A DNA stretch of 64,000 nt from Macrotis lagotis (GCF_037893015.1 NC_133664.1:130051742-130115741); one strand, 5' to 3'. Shown: positions 25,540 through 37,289, numbered from the stretch's first letter. The notes: a model not told the origin generated them from the sequence alone. Numbers and translations are program-made.

Positions 25540-25700
25540 ATAGGTATACTATGGAGTTAGAAGGGACCTCAGATGTTATGTAACCCAACCCCTTTTTTCT
25601 CCAAGGGGACAGGCTATAATTAGTAGAAGTAGAATTTGAATGCCAAGCCTCTGCCTCTGGAGTCAACCACCCTCTGCATGGTACAGACAGCCTCCTATGA
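25540..25700 (-). mobile_element. MIR-like SINE, diverged
   Basis: 'gttagaagggacctcagatg', 'agtagaatttgaatgcc' and 'ctgcctctggagtcaac' resemble the reversed MIR/MIR3 class. Confidence 0.35.
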
Positions 25701-25835
25701 TTGTACATATTGCAGTTTCTTATTTGTTAAATAAAAAAGAAAATCTTCAAATGGAGGGCTCTTTTAGCAATAGAATTACAAGAATAGAAAGTGCATCCAT
25801 GGTTTCACTGGTATGATAAACTCCCTCATGAGGAC

Positions 25836-25885
25836 TTTACTACTGTACTGTAGGTGCAAATTTACTACTGTACTGTAGGTACAAA
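25836..25885 (+). repeat. 25 bp tandem duplication
   Basis: Two adjacent 25-mers beginning TTTACTACTGTACTGTAGGT differ at one base (G to A at unit position 21). A recent replication-slippage type duplication. Confidence 0.9.
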
Positions 25886-27080
25886 TTTCTCTGTAGCATT
25901 TTAGCAGATTGCTTGAAGCAGAGATGTCTAACTAACACAGGTTTTACTCAAAACTCCAAAGTGTTTCCTAAATGTCAAATTAAAATTTTTTTTATTTAAT
26001 AAAATGAATTAATGTAATTAACATATTAATTAATTTATGAAATGAGTAAAAATACAACATAGAAAATGTTAATTTGTGTTTTTTAAGTCAGTAGGAGGCT
26101 CAAAAGGATTCATTTCTATTTTGAGTTTGACACCATTGACCTTTGGTACTACCGAGTAGTTAGGTCAAGCTATCATTCAAAACTACATAGAAAGTGTATA
26201 TGCTAGAGGGAGGACTCCATGCTGATTCTTATGTTTCAATGAGAAATCCAATAATGAGGACTAATGGGAGAAAACAGCAACAAAAATACTAGTATTTATT
26301 AGAATCGGATAGTCTAGATGTTTGACTTTTTTCTTACCCTAAAGAATAATAGAAGAAAAGCAAAGTTCAGTTTAACATAAATCTTTATTTTCCTCTTCAC
26401 CAACCCTCCACCCCCACCAAATGATATAACTAGTATTAGCTATATGGCAAGTGGTGTTGAATTTATTTAAAATTTTTATTTTATTTAAACAAGTTTTATT
26501 GAAGGCTTTTGTTTCTAAATCATAATCCTTTTTGGACACCCATGTTTGGCAGGAGGGAGGAGAGAGGGAACTCTCCTGCATATATCTCCTCTACGGGCAA
26601 CTCCCAGTTTTCAATATCTTAAAACTCTCAAATGGCCAGATGGGGTATTTCTCTTTGGAAAATTCACCTCCAGAATCCTCCTGGGGTCTCCCTTCACACA
26701 GTGTTCCAAGGAAAACCTCCAGACACATAGTTTTATTTGTTTACTTAACCTAAACTTGATATTCTTGACTTAATTGCTATCAGATAGGTTTTTGAAGCTC
26801 ATAAACAGAACAGAAAACTTTTTTTACTATCAGCTTGATAACTCATTAACTCTTTGAGATAATATTCTGGGCCTTCTATAACTATTTTAACTGAGGGAAG
26901 ATTAACTATTAATATACACCAAGATTCTTTCCCTGGGTTTTCTTTCTCTACATTCACTTGGTTACTTCATCAGTTCCATAGTTTTAATTAGCTTCTCTAT
27001 CCAAATGGCTCCCAAAGCTACATAAATATCCCTAGTCTTTATTGAAAAGCTTTGTCTCTCAGATCTGGTTGCCTAGGTTT
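25886..27080. other. Noncoding, no feature recognised
   Basis: AT-rich unique DNA; no exon and no repeat I can name. Confidence 0.4.
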
Positions 27081-27089
27081 ATTTCAACA

Positions 27090-27560
27090 TGGATAGCCAG
27101 TAGACATTAAATTCAATATATCCAAAATCCAGCTCATGATTGTCCCTGTCCCCCCACCCCCCACATAAGATTCAAAATTCCTTTTCTGTTGAGGGGGCAA
27201 CCATCCCGAAGTTATTTAGTTTTGTGATGTCAATTATCCCTCACTCCCTACACTCCTACACTTCATGAATCCAGTTAATTTTCAAATCTTATCATTTCTA
27301 ACTACACAGTATAACACAAATCTGAATCTTCTTTCCACTCCCACAGGTACCACCCTAGATCAATTCATCATCACATATTTTTAGACTGTTTCAATAGCCT
27401 CTTAATCTCCCTGTCTTGTTTTTCCTTTTTCCAATAACTCCTTCATGTAGATACCAAAGTGGTTGTCCCGAAACTCCCTTACTCAATTAGCTAATTAATT
27501 TCAATAAAATCAATTCCCTATTACCTCTAGGGTCAACTATAAACTCTTCAATCTTTTTTT
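27090..27560 (+). mobile_element. L2-type LINE 3' region
   Basis: 'aaatccagctcatgattgt', 'cttatcatttctaactacac', 'actgtttcaatagcctctta', 'accaaagtggttgtcc' and 'tattacctctagggtcaact' follow L2 in sense order. Confidence 0.65.
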
Positions 27561-28240
27561 TAGAAACATTTTATTTATTTTGAATTTACAATTTTCCCCC
27601 TAATCTTGCTTCCCACTCCCCACAGAAAGCAGTCTATTAGCTGTGTGGCCTTGGGCAAGCCACTTACACCCATTTGCCTTGCAAAAACCTAAAAAAAAAT
27701 CTCTTGAAAGAAAAAATAAAGAATAGAAAAAAGTGAAGAAGCCTCAAGTTTGGAGAGATCTAAAAACTTATTGGTAATGAGTAACTATATGTCCCCAAAA
27801 CAAAAGAAAACAAAAATTCCTGTTAGCAAAGAATTTCTTTTTTTAAGATTTTTTTTACTATTTTATCTTAATTTTCAAATTACATGCAAAAGGTAGTTTT
27901 TCAGCATTCATCCATTTGCAAGTTTATGGGTTCCACATTTTTCTACCACCTTCACTTCTCTCCCCCTCCATGGTGGTGAACAATCTGGTAAAAGTTGTAT
28001 ATGTACAATCATGTTTAACATTATTTCCATATTAGTCATATTGTGAAAGGGGAATCAGAACTAAAGGGAAAATAAACCATGAGAAAGAAAGAAAAAACAT
28101 AAAAGACATTTTAAAAAATCAACATAGTATGCTTTGCATTGCATTCAGACTCCATAGCTTTTCCCCCTCTGGATGGCTTTTTCCATTACTGGTGTCTCAG
28201 GATTGTCCTTGATCACTTATCTAACAAGGATTTTCTAAAG
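27561..28240 (-). mobile_element. L1 3' end, reversed, containing a SINE
   Basis: 'ttttacaattttcccccta...', 'ttcagcattcatccatttg', 'gtcatattgtgaaagggg', 'atagtatgctttgcattgc' and 'ggatggctttttccattac' are the reversed marsupial L1 3' UTR landmarks also seen at 61200-61830. A SINE tail sits inside it. Confidence 0.55.
27633..27702 (+). mobile_element. 5'-truncated WSINE1-like SINE
   Basis: 'tagctgtgtggccttgggca', 'agccacttacacccatttg', 'ccttgcaaaaacctaaaaaa': only the 3' half and A-rich tail are present. Confidence 0.7.
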
Positions 28241-28539
28241 ATAGAGACAAATCAGACAATAGTCTTCCCTTCCTCTTCCTTTTTGTCTCCTTCAAAAAAG
28301 GTAGCTGTAATGCTATCAATAAAGTCAAACTGTAGCCAGTCAGGTAAGACTAAATTATTTGTTCTTCATTAACTGGAGGGGGGGAGGGGAGGAGTGATGA
28401 GAGAAGTATCCAGGTATGAAAGTTACCCATAATACTGATTCTGGGACTCATTGAATGACCAAGTTGATAGGATTTGAGTGTCATGAACTTTAGAAACTGA
28501 ATCACAAACCACCAATAGGGAACTTCATGATTTAATCAG

Positions 28540-28640
28540 ATTAGACAGTTAAGTGGCTCAGTAGATAGTGTTGGACAGGAGTCAGTAAAACTTGTGTTTA
28601 AATCCAGTCTTAAACAGTTAAACAAAATCTGAAGAGTCTA
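28540..28640 (+). mobile_element. CORE-SINE head fragment
   Basis: 'acagttaagtggctcagtag', 'atagtgttggacaggagtca', 'aaatccagtctt'. Confidence 0.4.
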
Positions 28641-28954
28641 AGCAAATTACCCCACAATAGTCAGTGCTGCTATTCCTAAGGAATCTATATGCCTTGCTTA
28701 TAGTCAATGATGATTTTCCAAATGTAGTTAATGAAGGAGTTCTCTGTGGGATATTTTACCCTTATCTACAGCTCAGATAGCTAAAGAGGCTGGAACAAAT
28801 CTCAAGGTCTCAATCAAGGAAATAGATATCTCCCAAATTATTTAATATCTGTACTAAAAGTACTTAAAACTACTTTGCTTTCATTATTGTTAAATTCATA
28901 GTCCCAGTTACTTTCAGGTAAGTGTATGTTTCCTTTAAAATTGTGCCAAAATGG

Positions 28955-29170
28955 GGGGTGGTGGTTTAAGCATAGTAAGTCAGCACATATTTTTGTGACT
29001 CTGGGAAAGTCATTTAACTGCTGTCTGCCTCAGTTACCTTATCTTCAAAATGGGAAAAATAATTACATCAACCTCCCAGGTCATTGTGACTATCAAATGA
29101 GATATTTGTAAAGTATGGAGCAGAGTGCCTGTAACATTGAAAGTATTATAAAAGTATTATAAAAGCTCTA
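28955..29170 (+). mobile_element. MIR/THER-type SINE
   Basis: 'gtgactctgggaaagtcatt', 'ctgcctcagttaccttatct', 'caggtcattgtgactatcaa', then a 14 bp tandem duplication (aaagtattataaaa...) at its end. Confidence 0.6.
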
Positions 29171-29179
29171 GCTATTCAA

Positions 29180-29370
29180 ATGAAGACTTAAATCTTGTCT
29201 CAGACACTTACTAGCTGTGTGACCCTGGGTAAGTTACTTGACCTTTTTTGCCTCTCTTCTGGAGGAAGAGCTGGAGGAGATGACAAACCATTCCAGTATC
29301 TTTACCACAATAATCTCAAAGGGGTCATGAAGAATTGGATAAACTTGGATGATGAATGAATACCAACAAA
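29180..29370 (+). mobile_element. MAR1-type CORE-SINE
   Basis: 'agctgtgtgaccctgggtaa', 'gacaaaccattccagtatct', 'aaaggggtcatgaagaattg': head truncated, tail complete. Confidence 0.65.
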
Positions 29371-29507
29371 TATTTTAGTGGGGTGTTATAGTAGTAAGAG
29401 GTTTGGAAGTCAGAGGACATCAAACACATATTGAATTAACAGGCTATGGGGGACAAAAACACTAGGTGATTGGGGAAAGGAGGGGCCAGGACTCAGTGAT
29501 CAGTCTA

Positions 29508-29672
29508 GGACAATGGAAAGAGCAATCTTTCTGGAATCAGAAGACCTATGATCTGCCACTTACTCTGTGGGTGACCTTAGGAAAAAGCATGCCAATTCTC
29601 TGGATCTTAGTCTTTATCTGTGAAATGAATAAGATGGAAAAAGTGAGTTCTGAGGTCCCTTCCAGTTCTCAA
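29508..29672 (+). mobile_element. MIR-type SINE
   Basis: 'tggaatcagaagacctatg', 'ccacttactctgtgggtgac', 'tttatctgtgaaatgaataa', 'gaggtcccttccagttc'. Confidence 0.65.
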
Positions 29673-30339
29673 TGGTTGCAAAATTCAGACCACTTCACAA
29701 TTTTGCCTGGTGATGTCCCAGTCCCCTTCCCTTGAGCTTAAAGGTCAAGCCAATTGTCTTTTAACTTCCTCAGGTACCATCCAATTCTGTCTTCATCTTC
29801 CTCTGGCTAAAGTGGTGAGTCAAGAGTGTAAGAAAGGGTGAGTCTGTCTCAGGGAGGTGATACCATGTTGATGCATAAGCAAGGACAGTTTGTGTACAAC
29901 AAACAGAAGCTGTGCATATGGGTATTTTATGCTCTGTGCAATTGCAAATGCAAGCACTTGGCAGCAGCTAGAGTGTGAATTAGTTATCACATCTTTCCCA
30001 AAATGACAGCCAGCTAAGAGCATCCTTTGATAGGAGAGAGATGGAGATCTATCTTTGTTTGAATGAATCTGTCATATTCTTTTCTGAGAGCAGATTTTGA
30101 TGGGAGAATGGGAGGATGGAGGAGGGTACTTTCCATGGAAGAATAAAAGTTAGGGTTATTCAAGTTCACAATAAGTTCATGGATTGTAGACATAGAGCAT
30201 GTGTAGTTTGATTTTTGAGAAAAACTCCCATGATGTCCATTGAAACATACCTCAGTTCTATTTAGGTGAGCCATTGGTCTACTCCTGTCTGGCATTTTCC
30301 AAGTTCCTAAGTCTCGGAGAGTCAGTTCATCCAAAATAA

Positions 30340-30690
30340 GGAATTATGGATTTAAAACTGGGAAGGATTTAATACGTTATCTAGCCTAATCCCCTCACTA
30401 TAGAGATTATGGCCCCAGTGACTATCATAAAGGTACACTTATACGTAGCACATGCTGGATTTCAATGCAGGTCTTAAATTGTCTAGATCCTTTTGAAAAA
30501 CTTCTAGAACCTTATAATAAAGAAAACAAAAATGAAACAAAAACAAAGCAAAACAAACTAGAATTCCTCTATCTATATTTTGGGGTTTATAATATTTAAA
30601 GATCTTCATCTCTGTCTCCATCATATTGCAAGTGAGGAAATTAGGATTCAGATAACTGAAGTTATTTGACTCAAATTACATGGATAGAGT
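30340..30690 (-). mobile_element. MIR/MIR3-like fragments
   Basis: 'aactgggaaggatttaatac', 'ctagcctaatcccctcac' and later 'gtgaggaaattaggattcag' with 'gaagttatttgactcaaatt' read as reversed MIR-class pieces separated by unique DNA. Confidence 0.35.
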
Positions 30691-30957
30691 TATTTTCTTT
30701 TTTTTAAAATAGACAAAAGGCATATATTGTTAAGATCCTGGAGTCTTAACTTTTGCTGTTTTTTAAAAATAAGCTCTGATATTTGAAAGGCATTTTCCTG
30801 ATTTTTTTGAAACATTTTCAAACAAAAATTAAATCATATTTTTAGAAAACTTTAAGGTTGACCAAGAATTTCTTCACAAATATCCTTTAAGGCAGGTAAT
30901 TTAAGTATTAAGTTTTAAAGGTGAGAAAAACTGAAGTTCATAAAAGGTGCCTGGATA

Positions 30958-31022
30958 GGGGCAGCAAAAAAGAGGAAGAAATATCAATAATGATGCTCAA
31001 AAAAGAGGACTATTGTAACACA
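30958..31022 (+). repeat. Short repeat shared with 32887-32957
   Basis: 'ggcagcaaaaaagaggaaga', 'tatcaataatgat' and 'aaagaggactattgtaaca' recur at 32887-32957 with a few changes. The second copy lies at an L1 3' end. Confidence 0.6.
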
Positions 31023-31389
31023 AGAAGTTAAGCGACTTGTTCTAGGATAAGAGGAAATGGAACTCTCTTCTGTATTCTGAGGTTAAGTGTAACTATTTGG
31101 GGATTTATTAAGGATTCAACTGAAGGCTGGGGAGTTCGTGTTCAATTCATCCTTTGATGCTAGATTATGCCAATAGCATAAAGCCACCAGCAAAATCATT
31201 TAATTATGACTTGAAGCAATGAAAAAGTGAATGAAGTAGCAAAATATTTGTTTCATCTTTACTCAACTGGATGTGATCTTCTGCACTGATGTTGGCCTCT
31301 GGGACTCATTTACTCCAAATTCAAGTAGTCAGTATTCTGCATTTTAAACCGTCACCATTACAGAGTACTTCTCACTGATAGGGAGTGCA

Positions 31390-31560
31390 ATGTTGGATAA
31401 AAACAATGGGTGGGGGCTAGAAGTTGTAGGTTCAACTTCCATCACCTACCACCTCTAAAACTCTGATCAGGTCACTTAATTGATCTGGGCCAAAATTTTC
31501 TTACTTGCAAAATGAGGGAGCTGGAGTACATGACTTCTAACATTCTGTCCTGCTCAAAGA
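31390..31560 (+). mobile_element. MIR-type SINE
   Basis: 'gaagttgtaggttcaacttc', 'gatcaggtcacttaattgat', 'cttgcaaaatgagggagctg'. Confidence 0.55.
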
Positions 31561-32184
31561 TTTATAATACCAAGGGGAAAAAAGTAAATTCTGTGAGGGG
31601 TGGGACTATGATTTCTGGAATTGTCTCCTATTGATGTCATTATATTATGTGGCCTTCTGGAACATACAAAGATTTTCCTCCCAATGTCTTCTCTTTTACA
31701 AAACATTGTGTTAAGTGCAATTCCAAGGCTAGACATGACCTCTAAAGTAACAAAGCTTTCTACTTTTCACTCAGCTGTGCTATGTTGTCTTTTCAATTCC
31801 AACTATACCTAAATGTACTCATAAGTTGGAAAAATATTCAAGTTATAACACTTATTCTTTTCTTTTTATTTATATACTCATTGGACTTACATGGCATTAA
31901 CTGCTCTTTTGTAGTTTTTTAATGCTTGAAAATGCAGGTATACCTTATAACAGTGTTGGAAGGAATTGGACAGGTCAGTTACTTTTTATGAACTTCAATT
32001 CCTCAAATAAAGATCATATGTCTCACATTACCTGCTTTAGAAGATTTTTGTGAAGAAATTTCTTTTCTTTTTTTAAAGAAATTTCTTGTTAACCTTAAAA
32101 GTCTCAATCAGTGTGATTCAGTTATAGTTTTTAATTTAGAAATATTTCTTAAAATAGGGGGAATGTCTTTCAAATATCATTCTT

Positions 32185-32336
32185 AATTTTTTATGGTTTT
32201 TGCAAGGCAATGGGGTTAAGTGACTTGCCCAAGGTCACACAGGTAATCCTTAAATGTCTGAGGTCAAATTTGAACTCAGATCCTCCTGAGTTCAGGGCTG
32301 GTGCTCTGTCCACTGTACCACTTAGCTTTCCCCCCT
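32185..32336 (-). mobile_element. WSINE1-like SINE
   Basis: Reads 'tggtttttgcaaggcaatgg', 'ggttaagtgacttgcccaag', 'atttgaactcagatcctcct', 'gctctgtccactgtaccact': a nearly full reversed copy, with the reading frame at 32210-32437 being an artefact of it. Confidence 0.8.
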
Positions 32337-32399
32337 CCCATTTTTATCTTTTTTTAAAAAAAATCTTGCAAAATACATCAGATTCAATAGAGAAACAAG

Positions 32400-32960
32400 C
32401 AGGGATTGGGTTTTCAAGAATAGTTGAAAGAAATTAATGGAAGAATAAACTTCTTGATCTAAGAGGACAAAAGAAAAGATTTAAGGGAATGACTTAGATT
32501 GCCTCATGGACAATTGGGAAATGGTTGGATAAATTGTGTTATAGAAATATAAAGGAATATTGTTGCCTATTAAGAAATGACAAAAAATAAATTTCAGAGA
32601 AATTTTGGTCATATGAATGGATGCAAAGTAGATAGAACAGAAAATAATCATTGCAAGGTTGATAACAGTGAAGAAAAGTAACTTTGAAAGACTTAGAAAT
32701 TCTAATCACAATCTAGATCAATCTGTACCTTGTTAGGTCCTATACTGGGGCATTTTGCCCACCTTCTGACACAGACAAGGTGTAGACACACATGTTTGAA
32801 CATGATCATTGTGGGGATTTTTTTCCTTAATTTTATTTATTTGTTGCAATGGGTTTTATTCTCTTTTGGGAGGTTAGGTGAGGGATGGAGGCAGCAAAAA
32901 AGAGGAGAAATAGCAATAATGATTAATGATGCCCCCAAAAGAGGACTATTGTAACATATG
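32400..32960 (+). mobile_element. L1 3' end
   Basis: 'ggacaattgggaaatggttg', 'aaatataaaggaatattgtt', 'aaaagtaactttgaaagact' and the G-rich 'gggaggttaggtgagggatg' follow the marsupial L1 3' end in sense order. Confidence 0.55.
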
Positions 32961-33187
32961 AACAATCTATTGAAGAGAACAAATGTATTAGGAGTACCAA
33001 CACATATGACATTTTTGAAGTAATAAATAGAATTTATTACATACTTTTTAAAAAGAAAATGAAATGGATATTTAATTTCATATTATATATTTTATATTAT
33101 ATATTATATTTATTATATAATATAAATTTATATATAACATACTTTTTAAGTTCAGTATAAAAATAGAATTTTAAAATAAATTAAGGC

Positions 33188-33375
33188 ATATCATTTTGTA
33201 GTTGTCAGAAGGATGGATTACAGAGGGAATGGAGCAGAGAGACTAATTAGGAAGCTGATGCAATAGCTAGGTGAGAGGTGATAAAACTATAATCTAGGAT
33301 TGTTGTTATGAGAGTAGAATGAAGGAGACATAGAAAAGACACCATAGAGAACTTGGCAATTTATTGGGGAGTTCA
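33188..33375 (-). mobile_element. L2-type LINE fragment
   Basis: 'gatgcaatagctaggtgaga', 'agtagaatgaaggagacata': reversed L2 3' region, as at 19560. Confidence 0.5.
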
Positions 33376-33419
33376 CCTAGATGACCTCATAGGATAAAGA
33401 ATTGAAATGGATTTTAGAT

Positions 33420-33580
33420 CTCCTTAAGTTCAATTCTTTCAATTTTCAGGTGAAGGTCAGGGGAAAGGGATTTACCCAAAGTCACATATGGTTAACAAGT
33501 AGAACATTCATATGTAAAACTCATATATTCTAATTCCAAACCCAGTATTTTGCTACTACCAGTGCTATGAACATGATTCT
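33420..33580 (-). mobile_element. MIR-type SINE
   Basis: 'aatttt caggtgaagg', 'gggatttacccaaagtcaca', 'attctaattccaaacccagt': reversed MIR. Confidence 0.55.
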
Positions 33581-34029
33581 ATAACCATTTAAAAAAATCC
33601 CAATTTCTGAAAAAAGATCTTTCCAGTTACCCTAACAATATTCCAAGCTATTTTGAAAAGCCATTAGAAAAGTAAGCAAGTATTTGTGTAAATTTATTCA
33701 CAACCGGCTCCTGTTAAGGAAAGAGCAAATTAACAACCTATTCTTTTTTTTTTTTTTTGACTCAGCCATCCCATTGTCTGGGCAGTCCCCAAGAATCAAA
33801 AATCCCACATGTAACAAAATATTCATACATATCAGCCTTTTCTGTGGCAGCAAAATAACTGCATATGAAGTGAATGCTAAAGGACTGGAGAATAATTGGG
33901 TAAGTGATGGTTTATCAACATAATAAAATATTTTATACTGTTAAAAACAAGATGAGTTCATTGATATGTGGGAAGATTTGTGAGAACTCAAGAAAACAAC
34001 TTAGATGTAATGGTGCAGACTATGAGAAC

Positions 34030-34160
34030 TGGGAAAGTTACCCCATTACTCAATTAATTTCAATGACTCCTATTGACATCTAGGATCAAAATAAAGTCCT
34101 CTGCTTGGCAATTAGAGTTCTTGAACCTCACCACTCTTTATTTTTCTAGTTTTATAATTG
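34030..34160 (+). mobile_element. L2-type LINE fragment
   Basis: 'ccccattactcaattaattt', 'gactcctattgacatctagg', 'aaagtcctctgcttggca': L2 sense order. Confidence 0.5.
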
Positions 34161-35190
34161 CATAGGAATGTCTTCATGTTTTAAAGTGATTTCTTGTAGA
34201 AGAGAAATTTATTTAGATAAATTTTCACTGGATTTAAGAAAAAAATATCCTAAACATTGAAACCATCCTCTAATTTGTTAGCAATTCTACAGAAGGAATA
34301 GCCTGCCTAAGGAGATGGTCTACAGGTCTTCAAGTAAAGGCTGAATGTTATCAAGATGGCTCCTGTTCAGGATCAGATTGGACTAGCGAGTCTATGAGAT
34401 ACCTTCTAACTCTGAGATTCTGAGATTCTATAATTTCATGATCCTCTATATTCTCTACTCTATGAAGCTTTCCTCATATGTAATTATACATATGTCTACC
34501 AAAGCTAAGCATTGTTTTTTAGTCTTCCATATAAGGAAGAATCTATGATGTAAAGGGACCTGTCATCCTCACCACCAGTACCACCAACTTTGATCAAATG
34601 TTACTCTAAGGAAGTCTATCTAACCTAGCTGAAGCAGCAAACTACCTTAAGGGAGAGAAAGGAGGTAGTATATTCATGGTGAGTCAGATTGCTTCATAAC
34701 CTGAATTGTCACCTTTGCTTAGTACAGTGGAAACAACCCAGAACCCTGGAATAGCAACTACCTTTAAATAACCAGTCTTGTCTCTACCCTAGTCATTGCA
34801 ACTATTATTAAGGAGATTAACCCATGTGGAAAAGGAATTGCCATTCTGCCCATGGCCAGCACTAACCTCCTAAACATTTGCCATCAACAGGCAGGTAAAC
34901 CTGAGATCACTGAGAATAACCTGTGCCCCACAGACCACTGGACCTGCTTCCTGCTCAGCTTCTCATAGCCACTATTTAAGGGAGCAACCCTTTAAAGATG
35001 CAATATAGCAACTCAGTCCCCCAAAGTCATGGTTCCTGAGGTCCTAAAAAGAAAGTTCTCGCCATCAAAATCATTAGCACTGTCAAAGACCTCAATATAG
35101 AAACATATATGGTCTTGTCACCAGAAATGTTACTAAAGAAGATTCAATACCCATCATCTCTGCTACCATGCTTTAAGGACCCCTGAACCT
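34161..35190. other. Noncoding, unassigned
   Basis: Unique-looking DNA with no open coding exon. A fairly C-rich middle part (34540-35170) could be an old, unnamed interspersed element or retrocopy, but I recognise no protein. Confidence 0.35.
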
Positions 35191-35229
35191 CTGATTTATA
35201 ATTGAAACCTCTTGAATATTTCATTTCCC

Positions 35230-35345
35230 TCTATTAAGATGTAAGATTCTTGAGAGTAGCAACTAGCTTACTTTTCTATTTGAATTCCCAGTGCTTCATA
35301 TGGGACTGTGTACATAGTAAGCACTTACATGCTTTTTCATTCATT
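35230..35345 (+). mobile_element. L2-type 3' end
   Basis: 'taagattcttgagagtagca', 'tgaattcccagtgcttcata', 'acatagtaagcacttacatg' is the L2 3' terminus. Confidence 0.6.
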
Positions 35346-35549
35346 TATCGTTTCCTTAAGTACATTTTGAAAGCACAGTCATGAAATACAAGTAGATAGA
35401 CCAGTAATTTCAAATTGTGTCAATATGGAAGATAAATTGCCAATATAGAAAATAGATATAGATCATTAAATAGAAGTAGGGAGACTTTTAATTTAAAATA
35501 TTTCCAATATAAAAGAGAGAAGTAGGGAAGAAAATGGATTTTGTGCCAT

Positions 35550-35735
35550 TCACTAAGCATTTTACAATGGTCATCAGAACAACTCTAAAGGTAGGCACTA
35601 TTCTTATCTCCATTTTATTGAGGTAAAAAAACAAGACAGAAAGACATTAAGTGACCTGGCCAGGGTCATATTGCCAACAAGTTCCAGAGGCAGGATTTGA
35701 ACTGAGGTCTTCCTGGTTCCAGGTCCATATAGAGT
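35550..35735 (-). mobile_element. MIR-type SINE, nearly full length
   Basis: 'cactaagcattttacaatgg', 'cttatctccattttattgag', 'ggccagggtcatattgcc', 'ggatttgaactgaggtcttc': reversed MIR over ~185 bp. Confidence 0.7.
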
Positions 35736-35774
35736 TGTAAGGGACATCAGGGAGCATCTGCTCTCTCTCTCTCG

Positions 35775-35779
35775 TACAC

Positions 35780-35846
<67 letters not shown>

Positions 35847-35873
35847 TACATATACATATACACATACACACAT
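35775..35873 (+). repeat. (ACATAC)n hexanucleotide repeat
   Basis: About 16 near-perfect hexamers following a short CT run. The minus-strand poly-VC ORFs are artefacts. Confidence 0.95.
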
Positions 35874-36009
35874 TGTTAGTTTGGATTGGAGATTGGAAGT
35901 TGTGAATACAGTGCAGAAGAGTGATATGTCTAGAGTCACACAAACATGATGTGACAGAGGGCCCTCTCCCCTTGTTTTAAAAGCCAGAATTCCTGGAAAT
36001 AAAGTGCAC

Positions 36010-36175
36010 TAAGTTAGGATTTAGGAGATCTGGGGCACGAATCCTAACCTCCACATTTCTTAGGTATGTGATCTCAAGTTAGCTTGCCATTTCCTTCCAA
36101 GTTATCCTTTCTAGCCCTCCATTTCCTAATATGCAAAATGAGAGCTTTGGATTAAAGCCTCCAAGTCCCATCAGG
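36010..36175 (+). mobile_element. MIR-type SINE
   Basis: 'ctggggcacgaatcctaacc', 'tgatctcaagttagcttgcc', 'cctaatatgcaaaatgagag'. Confidence 0.5.
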
Positions 36176-36718
36176 CCAGTATTTTATATTTCTAGGCAGC
36201 TTGTCCAAACTCACCTCTTTGGTGGCAAAACCAAAACCAAAACACAGGTCTCTTGACTCCTACCCAATCCAGATCTCTTTCCAATCTATCACACCACCAC
36301 TCAGATATACTTGATAAATCTGCTTTCTCTGGCTTTTTGTATAATCAAAATAGAAATTTAATTGGCATATATTTTTCTTTTGGATTTCCCTGTTCCTTCA
36401 ATGACAGGGAGGCAGGTAACCCTAAGTATTCATGCAGTGTTGCCTAGTTTGTAAATTGAGCAATTCCATCTCTTTGTCATACCTCAGAAATGTAAACAGA
36501 GTTGAAAAAAATCCCCATGTGTTATACTATGGAGGCACTCTCATAGACTGGTAAATGGGTTATCCTTTGCTCTCTGCCTAGACTTGTCTAAATGTTGAGT
36601 GTTGCCTTCTCTCCCTACTGCCCCAAACTGGAGCCAACTATTTCAAAGAAAATTTAGTGGGAAACTTAAGTTGTAGTTCACTTGTGCTTGTTTATTTCAA
36701 TGTTAAGAAGTAAGTTTT

Positions 36719-36882
36719 AATTTTTTTTAGGCTTTTATTTTTTTTGCAAGGCAAATGGGGTTAAGTGACTTGCCCAAGGCCACATAGCTAGGTAATTATT
36801 AAGTGTCTGACACCGGATTTGAACCCAGGTACTCCTGACTCCAGGGCCAGTGCTTTATCCACTGTGCCACCTAGCCGCCCCT
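36719..36882 (-). mobile_element. Full-length WSINE1-like SINE with target-site duplication
   Basis: Reversed copy running from the T-rich tail complement (TTTTTTTTAGGC) to CCACCTAGCCGCCCC. GTAAGTTTT at 36710-36718 and 36883-36891 flanks it as a direct repeat. By eye it differs from the copy at 24736 at few positions over ~140 bp, so both belong to a young subfamily. Confidence 0.8.
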
Positions 36883-36997
36883 GTAAGTTTTTATTTTTAA
36901 AGACTCAAAAAATTTTAAAAAAGCAATATACAGCCAGCAATTAAAAAGAAAGACACCATATTCAACATGCACATACATGTCTATACATGACAGCTAT

Positions 36998-37199
36998 GTG
37001 GTATAGTGAATATTGTCTCAGGGCATGAATTAGGAAGACATCTTCTTGAGTTCAAATCTAGCCTTAGATACTAGCTGTGTAACCCTAGGTAAGTCACTTA
37101 ATACTTTTTGTTCAGTTTCCTCATCAGTAAAATCACCTGAAGAAAGAAATGGCAAACCACTCCAGTATCTTTGTGACTGAAAGATGGCTGAATGATAGC

Positions 37200-37202
<3 letters not shown>
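36998..37202 (+). mobile_element. MAR1-type CORE-SINE
   Basis: 'gagttcaaatctagcctta', 'actagctgtgtaaccctagg', 'aatggcaaaccactccagta' followed by a TA microsatellite grown from its tail. Confidence 0.75.
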
Positions 37203-37247
<45 letters not shown>

Positions 37248-37289
37248 GTGTGTGTGTGTGTATACATATATATATATATACACACACAT
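37203..37289 (+). repeat. (TA)n-(TG)n-(TA)n compound microsatellite
   Basis: About 19 TA units, a central TG block and a second TA block ending in CA units. The whole can fold on itself. Confidence 0.95.

Noticed and set aside
34540-35170. Possible retrocopy in a C-rich stretch
   Set aside because: Three-frame reading gave no recognisable protein, and no poly(A) tract or target duplication was seen.
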